Shown piece after piece: positions 14,595 to 23,133 of a DNA stretch of 23,133 nucleotides. Location: the NCBI GenBank assembly GCA_030705745.1, contig JAUZPT010000008.1:1-23133 (forward strand), in the 5' to 3' direction. This DNA comes from Bacillota bacterium (GTDB lineage Bacteria > Bacillota > Bacilli > Bacillales > Cytobacillaceae). The notes under the pieces were generated by a model. The model saw nothing but the letters and a program-made list of their open reading frames with translations, made no database searches and had not been told where the DNA came from. The number at the start of each line of letters is the position of its first letter. Within the stretch, counting starts at the first letter, position 1. The position numbers and the translations under genes are program-made.

Positions 14595-14771
14595 CAAATA
14601 TACCCTCCTTCAAAACGTCGAAACCTCGGCCAGGCATTTGTACTAACCGAAATTCCCCCATGTATACGTTCCCGTTTTGTGCACAACAACTGGAATAACT
14701 TCACTGTATAATGTTCAAAAATTAGTATCATATCCCATTATAGACATTGATACAAATTCTATACAGGAAAA

Positions 14772-15161
<390 letters not shown>

Positions 15162-15185
15162 TTAAAAGAGTACCTCCTTTACCGA

Positions 15186-15551
15186 TTATTTCTTCTTGTT
15201 CGCAACAGTCTTACGAGGACCTTTACGAGTACGAGCATTGTTTTTCGTGTTTTGTCCGCGAACCGGTAATCCACGACGATGACGCAATCCACGATAGCAG
15301 CCAATTTCCATTAAACGTTTAATGTTAAGGGAAATTTCGCGTCGCAAGTCACCTTCAACTTTTAATTTGTCGATGCTTTCACGGATTTTATTTAACTCGT
15401 CTTCAGTTAAATCACGCACACGTGTATCTTCAGAAACACCAGCTTCTGCAAGAATTTTTTGTGCAGTGTTCTTGCCAATACCATAAATGTAAGTCAAAGA
15501 GATAACTACACGTTTTTCACGTGGAATATCTACACCAGCAATACGTGCCAT
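15186..15551 (-). CDS. rpsM: 30S ribosomal protein S13
   Basis: S13 sits in the head of the small subunit and contacts tRNA and the large subunit. The frame is open to a TTG at 15572, but that codon lies within the ribosome binding site AAGGAGGTG; the ATG at 15551 gives [10 protein letters not shown] and 121 residues, the standard length. The C-terminal basic tail ([15 protein letters not shown]) is intact. Confidence 0.97.
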   Translation of the reverse strand: MARIAGVDIPREKRVVISLTYIYGIGKNTAQKILAEAGVSEDTRVRDLTEDELNKIRESIDKLKVEGDLRREISLNIKRLMEIGCYRGLRHRRGLPVRGQNTKNNARTRKGPRKTVANKKK

Positions 15552-15574
15552 AAATGAGCGCACCTCCTTCAATA

Positions 15575-15930
<356 letters not shown>

Positions 15931-15944
<14 letters not shown>

Positions 15945-16257
15945 CGAACTCGTCTCCCTTCTCTTTTTCAGATAGGCGTTCATTCAAAAACTTCGTTAGT
16001 GCAAAACGAAGTTTTCCGTTCGTTACACGACCTGTATCGATAATACTGTTTTGAACTTCAGGAGATACTTGATCAAATAAACGGAGGTGTTGAATGTTTT
16101 TTTTCTTGGGGCAATCAAACTTTCGTTTATCACCGTCTGCAAGAAATACAAACCTTTCATCAGCCAACCTTACTATTATAGCACATTGACCAGCATCCCG
16201 TCCTCTGGAAATAACAACAAATTGTCCTATCCTTGGACCTGAATCGGAATCGATCAT
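15931..16257 (-). CDS. KOW-domain (L14e-like) RNA-binding protein
   Basis: A 108-residue protein with an N-terminal KOW-type beta fold ([20 protein letters not shown], about 10-29) as in archaeal and eukaryotic L14e, then a basic middle ([14 protein letters not shown]) and a charged tail. Bacillus genomes carry such a gene between map and infA; its role is not settled, and RNA or ribosome binding is inferred from the fold. A GTG at 16266 lies in the ribosome binding site; ATG at 16257 with AGGTGG upstream is the better start. Confidence 0.9.
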
Positions 16258-16272
16258 GGAAACCACCTATTT

Positions 16273-17018
16273 TCAAGCTTTTGTTAAAATTTCAAAGCCT
16301 GTTTCGGTAATTGCGATCGTATGCTCAAAATGGGCACATACCTTTCCGTCGACTGTCACAACCGTCCAGTCGTCAGCCAACGTTTTCACATAACGAGTTC
16401 CTGCATTCACCATTGGTTCGATTGCCAGTACCATTCCAGGCTTAAGCTGTGGACCTTTATTGGGTGGACCGTAGTGAGGAATTTGAGGCTCCTCATGCAA
16501 GTCTTGCCCTATACCATGCCCAACATACTCGCGTACAACAGAAAATCCATTTGCCTCCACGTAGCTTTGAATCTTATGGGAGATATTTGAGAGACGCTCG
16601 CCTGGTTTTGCTTCATTCAGGCCTTGAAAAAGTGATTCTTCCGTCACATCCAAAAGACGCTGAGTTTCTACATCAATCTTCCCAACTGCATAAGTCCACG
16701 CGGAATCACCATGGTAGCCTTTATATTTTGCACCGATATCAATACTAATAATATCGCCCTCATTGAGGACACGGTCACCAGGTATACCATGAACAAGTTC
16801 ATTGTTCACTGAGGCACAGATACTGCCGCGAAAACCATTATACCCTTTAAACGAAGGAATTGCATCATGTTTAGAAATGAATTCTTCTGCAATCCGATCA
16901 AGTTCCTTTGTCGTTACCCCTGGAGTAATATGTTTCTTTAACTCCTGATGGGTAAGGGCTACAATACGTCCGGCTTCACGCATAATCTCAATTTCTCGTG
17001 GGGTTTTGCAAATGATCA

Positions 17019-17019
<1 letters not shown>
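16273..17019 (-). CDS. map: methionine aminopeptidase, type I
   Basis: Removes the initiator methionine from new proteins. The 248 residues contain the five metal ligands of the pita-bread fold: Asp94, Asp105, His168, Glu201 and Glu232, plus catalytic His77. There is no N-terminal extension. The ATG overlaps the adk stop by one base (TAATG), so the two are translationally coupled; this linkage inside the spc cluster is standard in Bacillus. Confidence 0.98.
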
Positions 17020-17681
<662 letters not shown>

Positions 17682-17687
17682 TCAGGG

Positions 17688-17724
17688 TTAAAAATTGGTT
17701 TTAGGGGACAGATCCCCCAAAACC
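17688..17724 (-). terminator. terminator-like hairpin between secY and adk
   Basis: On the minus strand GGTTTTGGGGGA pairs with TCCCCTAAAACC, twelve pairs including one G-U, four-base loop, then AATTTTTAA. It starts two bases after the secY stop. It may be a partial terminator, a processing site or an mRNA stabiliser, since adk and map downstream are essential and must still be expressed. Confidence 0.6.
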
Positions 17725-17726
17725 GT

Positions 17727-19022
17727 TTATTTGATGAAACCTTTGTAATGGCGTTTCACTAATTGAGCTTCCAATTGCTTCATTGTGTCAAGGGCAACAC
17801 CCACGACAATCAACAAACTTGTTCCGCCTATTTGAGCTGTTGGCGGCAGGTTAGCAATTTTAATGAAGATAACTGGAAGAACTGCGATGGCAGCCAAGAA
17901 TAAAGATCCCACAAATGTTAAGCGGTACAATACTCGCGTCAAGTATTCCTGAGTGCTTTTGCCAGGACGGATACCCGGAATATAACCGCTCTGCTTTTGC
18001 AAGTTTTCAGCAGCCTGTTCAGGATTCACCTGGATAAAAGCATAAAAATATGAGAACGCGATAATAAGTGCCGCATATAAAACCATCCCTATCGGATGGG
18101 TATAATCAAAGATGTTTTGAATCCAAAGCGTCACATTGTTTTGTGGAAAAAACGTTGCGATCGTTTTAGGAGTAACAATAAACGAAACAGCGAAAATTAC
18201 AGGAATTACACCAGCAGCGTTTACTTTCAACGGCATATGGGTAGATTGTCCTCCAACAGGATTACGTCCTGCAACAACACGTTTTGCGTATTGAATCGGA
18301 ATTTTACGATTTGCCTGTTGGATAAAAATAACACCAACAACAATCGCAACAACAGCAAGAAATATTAATAGAACTGTTAAGATACGCAAGAATAATGCAT
18401 CACCCGCATTTTCAAATTGCTGTACATAAATCTGATTTACCACGTTTGGTATACCAGCAACGATACCTGCAAAAATGATAATGGAGATTCCGTTTCCAAC
18501 ACCTTTAGAGGTGATTTGTTCACCGAGCCACATCAAGAACGACGTGCCTGCAGTTAAAACAGTTGCAATTAGTAAGTACGTACTAATTCCTGCATGTTCA
18601 ATTAGTTGGCCACCAGCCAGATTATTAAACCCGTATGACATGCCGAAAGCCTGGATAAATCCAAGCACAACAGTAAAGTAGCGGGTAAACTGAGCTAGCT
18701 TGCGGCGTCCTGCATCCCCTTGCTTTGACCATTCCGTAAATTTAGGCACAACATCCATTTGCAACAATTGAATGATGATGGATGCTGTAATGTACGGCAT
18801 AATGCCCATTGCAAAAATAGAGAATTTCTTAAGAGCGCCACCGCCAAATGTATTCAAAACACCGAATACGCTGAGTTTGTCTTGAGCACCCAGAATATCG
18901 GCATTTACATTCGGTACCGGAATAAAAGTACCTAGACGAAAGACCACTAACATCATTAATGTGAAAAGGATCTTACTTCTTATATCACCGACGCGCATAA
19001 AATTGGAGATTGTCCGGAACAT
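17727..19022 (-). CDS. secY: preprotein translocase subunit SecY
   Basis: The channel of the Sec protein export system. The 431 residues carry about ten hydrophobic segments, the N-terminal SecY start (FRTISNFMRVGDIRSKILFT), the loop with GGQSTHMPLKVN and the cytosolic loop YIPGIRPGKST. Length is that of Bacillus SecY. The ATG at 19022 overlaps the rplO stop by one base. Confidence 0.98.
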   Translation of the reverse strand: MFRTISNFMRVGDIRSKILFTLMMLVVFRLGTFIPVPNVNADILGAQDKLSVFGVLNTFGGGALKKFSIFAMGIMPYITASIIIQLLQMDVVPKFTEWSKQGDAGRRKLAQFTRYFTVVLGFIQAFGMSYGFNNLAGGQLIEHAGISTYLLIATVLTAGTSFLMWLGEQITSKGVGNGISIIIFAGIVAGIPNVVNQIYVQQFENAGDALFLRILTVLLIFLAVVAIVVGVIFIQQANRKIPIQYAKRVVAGRNPVGGQSTHMPLKVNAAGVIPVIFAVSFIVTPKTIATFFPQNNVTLWIQNIFDYTHPIGMVLYAALIIAFSYFYAFIQVNPEQAAENLQKQSGYIPGIRPGKSTQEYLTRVLYRLTFVGSLFLAAIAVLPVIFIKIANLPPTAQIGGTSLLIVVGVALDTMKQLEAQLVKRHYKGFIK

Positions 19023-19462
19023 TAGATCACCTCAGTATTTCCGCCAGCAGCTTCGATAGCTTCTTTGGCAGCAGAGGAGAATTTTTGAGCTTTAACAGTC
19101 AATTTTTTCTCTAAGTTTCCTTTTGCAAGAATTTTGATTCCTGCTCTTTCGTTGCTAACAACGCCTGATTCGATAAGAAGTTCTGGAGTAACTTCTGTAC
19201 CATCTTCAAAACGGTTTAATGTATCAAGGTTAACAATCGCATATTCTTTGCGGTTGATGTTTGTAAATCCGCGCTTTGGAAGTCGACGGAATAAAGGTGT
19301 TTGACCACCCTCAAATCCAAGACGAACACCGCCGCCGGAACGGGCATTTTGTCCTTTATGACCTTTACCGGCTGTTTTGCCTTGGCCAGAACCGATACCA
19401 CGTCCTAAACGTTTACGTTCTTTACGAGCACCTTCTGCAGGTTTTAACTCATGAAGTTTCAT
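19022..19462 (-). CDS. rplO: 50S ribosomal protein L15
   Basis: The 146-residue L15 begins [14 protein letters not shown] and has the glycine-rich, basic N-terminal half ([19 protein letters not shown]) and the conserved [24 protein letters not shown] precedes the ATG at 19462. It is directly upstream of, and coupled to, secY. Confidence 0.98.
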   Translation of the reverse strand: MKLHELKPAEGARKERKRLGRGIGSGQGKTAGKGHKGQNARSGGGVRLGFEGGQTPLFRRLPKRGFTNINRKEYAIVNLDTLNRFEDGTEVTPELLIESGVVSNERAGIKILAKGNLEKKLTVKAQKFSSAAKEAIEAAGGNTEVI

Positions 19463-19495
19463 TTGGGCACCTCCTTATGAAAGAGAAGAATCAAA

Positions 19496-19678
19496 TTATT
19501 GTTCTTTAACCGTTACAAGATGAGCAACTTTGTTGATCATGCCGCGAGTAGCAGCATTATCTTGTTGTTCAACTGTTTGGTTTACTTTGCGTAAGCCTAA
19601 GGCTTTAACTGTTTCGCGTTGGTCTTGAGGACGACCAATCACGCTGCGAGTGAGGGTAATTTCAAGTTTGTTTGCCAT
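19496..19678 (-). CDS. rpmD: 50S ribosomal protein L30
   Basis: A 60-residue L30 ([28 protein letters not shown]), the short bacterial form, in its usual place between rpsE and rplO. AGGGGGG precedes the ATG. Confidence 0.97.
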   Translation of the reverse strand: MANKLEITLTRSVIGRPQDQRETVKALGLRKVNQTVEQQDNAATRGMINKVAHLVTVKEQ

Positions 19679-19692
19679 TAGATTTCCCCCCC

Positions 19693-20193
19693 TTATCCTA
19701 ACAGTTCTTCTACTGATTTACCGCGTAATTTTGCTACGTCTTCAGCACGTTTTAATTGAGTGATACCAGCAATCGTTGCGCGAACCATGTTAATTGGTGT
19801 GTTTGTTCCTAATGATTTAGACAGGATGTCGGAAACACCTGCTAATTCTAGAACAGCACGAACCGGTCCACCTGCGATAACTCCTGTACCTTCAGAAGCA
19901 GGCTTAAGAAGGATTTCTCCTGCACCAAAACGTCCGATTACCAAGTGAGGAATTGTAGTTCCTACCATCGGCACTTCAACGAGGTTTTTCTTAGCATCTT
20001 CGATTGCTTTACGGATCGCATCTGGTACTTCTTGAGCTTTACCAGTACCGAAACCGACATGACCGTTTTTATCGCCAACGACTACAAGAGCCGTGAAACG
20101 AAAACGACGTCCACCTTTAACAACTTTAGCTACACGGTTAACGGTAACTACGCGTTCTTCAAGTTCGAGTTTGTTTGGATCAATACGACGCAT
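19693..20193 (-). CDS. rpsE: 30S ribosomal protein S5
   Basis: S5 helps maintain decoding accuracy and lines the mRNA entry. The frame is open to 20301, overlapping rplR, but the family start [15 protein letters not shown] begins at ATG 20193, with CAGGAGGG upstream; this gives the standard 166 residues. The double-stranded RNA-binding domain ([16 protein letters not shown]) and the C-terminal GKSVEELLG are intact. Confidence 0.98.
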   Translation of the reverse strand: MRRIDPNKLELEERVVTVNRVAKVVKGGRRFRFTALVVVGDKNGHVGFGTGKAQEVPDAIRKAIEDAKKNLVEVPMVGTTIPHLVIGRFGAGEILLKPASEGTGVIAGGPVRAVLELAGVSDILSKSLGTNTPINMVRATIAGITQLKRAEDVAKLRGKSVEELLG

Positions 20194-20215
20194 CTTTTTG
20201 TGTCCCTCCTGTCTT

Positions 20216-20578
20216 TTAAAATTGTAAGCCGTTCGCACGAGCTGCATCAGCCAATGCTTTGATGCGGCCATGGTAAAGGTATCCTCCACGGTCAAAAACA
20301 ATGGATGAAACGCCTTTTTCTACCGCACGTTTAGCGATTAATTCTCCAACCTTTTGCGCAGCTTCAAGGTTTTTTGAAGATTCAAGAGTTAATTCTTTAT
20401 CTTGAGTAGAAGCACTAGCTAAAGTGACTCCATTCATGTCATCGATTAATTGAGCATAAATGTGTTGGTTTGAACGAAACACATTTAGACGTGGACGAGC
20501 TGAAGTTCCGCTAAGTTTCGCACGAACGCGAGCATGTCTCTTCTTGCGAGTAGCGTTTTTATCAAGCTTCGTAATCAT
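20216..20578 (-). CDS. rplR: 50S ribosomal protein L18
   Basis: A 120-residue L18 with the 5S rRNA-binding sequence ([22 protein letters not shown]) and C-terminal [20 protein letters not shown]. Ordinary length and position between rplF and rpsE; GGAGTGA site upstream of the ATG. Confidence 0.98.
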   Translation of the reverse strand: MITKLDKNATRKKRHARVRAKLSGTSARPRLNVFRSNQHIYAQLIDDMNGVTLASASTQDKELTLESSKNLEAAQKVGELIAKRAVEKGVSSIVFDRGGYLYHGRIKALADAARANGLQF

Positions 20579-20610
20579 TTACGTCACTCCTTTCGTTTAC
20601 CTATGCGGCA

Positions 20611-21147
20611 TTACTTACCAGTTTTACCTTCTTTGCGACGCACGAATTCGCCTTCGTAACGAATACCTTTACCTTTGTAAGGCTCAGGAGGACGTACTCC
20701 GCGAATGTAGGCAGCCAAAGCGCCAACGCGCTCTTTGTCAGTACCTTTAATAACGATTTTAGTATTAACAGGTACTTCTACTTCGATCCCTTGTTCAGGT
20801 TCGATTTCAACCGGGTGAGAGTAACCTACGTTTAGAACAAGCTTAGTACCTTGCTTTTGAGCACGGTAACCAACCCCGATTAGTTCTAAACCTCTTTCAA
20901 AACCTTTGGAAACACCTTCAACCATATTAGCAAGAACCGCACGTGTTGTACCGTGCAATGCGCGGTGTTCTTTCGCTTCAGATGGACGAGCAATGTTTAC
21001 AACGTTTTCTTCGATCTTGATTTCCATATCCGGATTAAAAGTACGAGTAAGTTCGCCTTTAGGTCCTTTAACAGTAACAGTATTATTATCTAAAGTAATC
21101 GTTACTCCAGTTGGAATTTCGATTGGTTTTTTTCCTACGCGAGACAT
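20611..21147 (-). CDS. rplF: 50S ribosomal protein L6
   Basis: The 178-residue L6 begins [15 protein letters not shown] and ends with the rRNA-binding region [14 protein letters not shown] and a basic tail. It has the duplicated alpha-beta fold of the family and lies between rpsH and rplR. GGAGGTG precedes the ATG at 21147. Confidence 0.98.
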   Translation of the reverse strand: MSRVGKKPIEIPTGVTITLDNNTVTVKGPKGELTRTFNPDMEIKIEENVVNIARPSEAKEHRALHGTTRAVLANMVEGVSKGFERGLELIGVGYRAQKQGTKLVLNVGYSHPVEIEPEQGIEVEVPVNTKIVIKGTDKERVGALAAYIRGVRPPEPYKGKGIRYEGEFVRRKEGKTGK

Positions 21148-21178
21148 TTAGTGCACCTCCATTCATTCAGAAACTCTA

Positions 21179-21577
21179 TTACCAAACGTAACCGAGGACT
21201 TCTCCACCGATTTGTTTTGCACGAGCTTCTTTGTCAGTTATAACACCTTGTGAAGTTGATACTAGTGCGATACCAAGACCATTCAGTACGCGAGGTACGT
21301 CAGTAGATTTAGCGTAAACACGAAGACCAGGCTTGCTGATGCGTTTAAGACCAGTGATAACACGTTCGTTATTTGCACCGTATTTTAAGAAGATACGGAT
21401 GATACCTTGTTTGTTGTCTTCGATATATTCAACATCACGAACGAAACCTTCACGCTTTAAAATCTCAGCGATTTCTTTTTTCATGTTAGAAGCAGGCACT
21501 TCTAACTTTTCGTGACGAACCATGTTCGCATTTCGAATGCGAGTGAGCATATCCGCAATTGGATCTGTCATGACCAT
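21179..21577 (-). CDS. rpsH: 30S ribosomal protein S8
   Basis: The 132-residue S8 begins [17 protein letters not shown] and ends with the conserved [14 protein letters not shown] and GGEVLGYVW. It binds helix 21 of 16S rRNA and in some bacteria is the translational repressor of this cluster. GGAGG lies upstream of the ATG. Confidence 0.98.
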   Translation of the reverse strand: MVMTDPIADMLTRIRNANMVRHEKLEVPASNMKKEIAEILKREGFVRDVEYIEDNKQGIIRIFLKYGANNERVITGLKRISKPGLRVYAKSTDVPRVLNGLGIALVSTSQGVITDKEARAKQIGGEVLGYVW

Positions 21578-21606
21578 TATTTTTACCTCCTTCCCAAACT
21601 TGGGTT

Positions 21607-21807
<201 letters not shown>

Positions 21808-21818
21808 CTATTTAGCGA

Positions 21819-22358
21819 TTACTTTTGGAAAGGCATACCGATTTGAGTTAAAAGCTCACGAGCTTCCTCATCAGTATTAGCAGTAGTAACAATAACGATA
21901 TCCATTCCGCGAACTTTGTTTACTTTATCGTAATCAATTTCAGGGAAGATTAATTGTTCTTTAACACCAAGAGTGTAGTTACCGCGTCCGTCAAATGCTT
22001 TTTTGGAAACACCACGGAAGTCACGTACACGTGGAAGTGATACAGAAACTAATTTATCTAGGAATTCGTACATGCGAGTACCACGAAGGGTTACTTTTGC
22101 ACCGATTGGCATTCCTTCACGAAGACGGAAACCAGCGATCGATTTTTTCGCGCGTGTAACGACAGGTTTTTGTCCTGTAATTGTCGCAAGTTCTTCGACA
22201 GCATTGTCAAGTGCTTTTGCATTTGCAACAGCATCACCAACACCCATGTTAAGAACGATTTTCTCGATCTTAGGTACTTGCATTACTGATTCATAGTTGA
22301 ACTTGCTCACAAGAGCAGGAGAAATTTCTTTTAAGAATTTTTCTTTGAGGCGGTTCAT
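21819..22358 (-). CDS. rplE: 50S ribosomal protein L5
   Basis: L5 binds 5S rRNA and contacts the P-site tRNA. Two ATG codons are adjacent; the second, at 22358, gives MNRLKEKF and 179 residues as in Bacillus relatives and has the better spacing (7 bases) to GGGAGG. Motifs [20 protein letters not shown] and [17 protein letters not shown] are present. Confidence 0.98.
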   Translation of the reverse strand: MNRLKEKFLKEISPALVSKFNYESVMQVPKIEKIVLNMGVGDAVANAKALDNAVEELATITGQKPVVTRAKKSIAGFRLREGMPIGAKVTLRGTRMYEFLDKLVSVSLPRVRDFRGVSKKAFDGRGNYTLGVKEQLIFPEIDYDKVNKVRGMDIVIVTTANTDEEARELLTQIGMPFQK

Positions 22359-22384
22359 CATGTTACCTCCCTTCTGTTATGAAC

Positions 22385-22693
22385 TTATTTATCTAAAACT
22401 TCACCGGATTTTGCAACGCGTACTTTCTTGCCATCAACCGTCTTTGAACCTACACGAGTCGGCTTTCCAGACTTTGGATCGATAGGCATAACGTTTGATA
22501 CATGAACAGGTGCCTCTTGGCTATTAATGCCGCCCTGCGGATTCGCTTGAGAAGGCTTAGAGTGTTTTTTCACGATGTTTACGCCTTCTACTAGTACACG
22601 GCTTTGTTTAGGATAAGCAGCCAGGATCGTTCCTGTTTTGCCTTTATCCTTACCAGAGATGACCATTACTTTGTCACCTTTTTTAACATGCAT
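22385..22693 (-). CDS. rplX: 50S ribosomal protein L24
   Basis: A 102-residue L24 with an N-terminal KOW motif ([18 protein letters not shown]) and the conserved [13 protein letters not shown]. It is an assembly-initiating large-subunit protein. AAGGAGG precedes the ATG. Confidence 0.98.
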   Translation of the reverse strand: MHVKKGDKVMVISGKDKGKTGTILAAYPKQSRVLVEGVNIVKKHSKPSQANPQGGINSQEAPVHVSNVMPIDPKSGKPTRVGSKTVDGKKVRVAKSGEVLDK

Positions 22694-22728
22694 CTGTGTG
22701 CACCTCCTTAAAGGCCATTGAATTTAAA

Positions 22729-23124
<396 letters not shown>

Positions 23125-23133
23125 TTAATCCGA

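Noticed and set aside
20194..20301. Upstream extension of rpsE into rplR
   Set aside because: The added 36 residues do not match S5, whereas ATG 20193 has a strong ribosome binding site and gives the standard length.

Overview
The window is Gram-positive, low-to-mid GC, Bacillaceae-type DNA (Bacillus sensu lato). The evidence is the S10/spc/alpha ribosomal gene order with adk-map-infA inside it and ecfA1-ecfA2-ecfT-truA-rplM-rpsI after it, the L13-leader region before rplM, strong GGAGG-type ribosome binding sites, and ribosomal proteins of Bacillus length. Every gene I accept lies on the minus strand, so the window reads right to left.

Right part (23097 down to 8497), conserved core: rplN, rplX, rplE, rpsN, rpsH, rplF, rplR, rpsE, rpmD, rplO, secY, adk, map, a KOW-domain gene, infA, rpmJ, rpsM, rpsK, rpoA, rplQ; then ecfA1, ecfA2, ecfT, truA; then, behind its own promoter and structured leader, rplM-rpsI. 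Points of interest here are terminator-like hairpins between secY and adk and between rplQ and ecfA1.

Left part (about 8533 down to 124), an inserted accessory segment: the last 11 codons, stop codon and terminator of rpsI occur twice, at 8448-8533 (attached to the intact gene) and at 124-209 (a detached copy), 82 of 86 bases identical. Between them lies a self-contained pyrroloquinoline quinone (PQQ) module: a lipid-anchored PQQ dehydrogenase with a fused cytochrome c domain, a small lipoprotein of unknown function, pqqA, a small unknown two-helix membrane protein, pqqB, pqqC, pqqD, pqqE and an MFS transporter. This looks like a genomic island sitting at the 3' end of rpsI and restoring that gene. 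No integrase or transposase is visible inside it.

Within the island the cofactor pathway and a likely user are together: PqqA is the peptide precursor, PqqD carries it, PqqE cross-links Glu and Tyr, PqqB and PqqC complete the cofactor, and the dehydrogenase would oxidise an alcohol or similar substrate outside the membrane and pass electrons to its own haem. No pqqF/pqqG-type peptidase is present. Two genes, pqqB and pqqD, match their families from the N-terminus only if translation starts at ATT codons. The dehydrogenase carries the Asp-Tyr-Asp signature linked to lanthanide use but lacks the usual vicinal cysteine pair, so it looks like a divergent branch.
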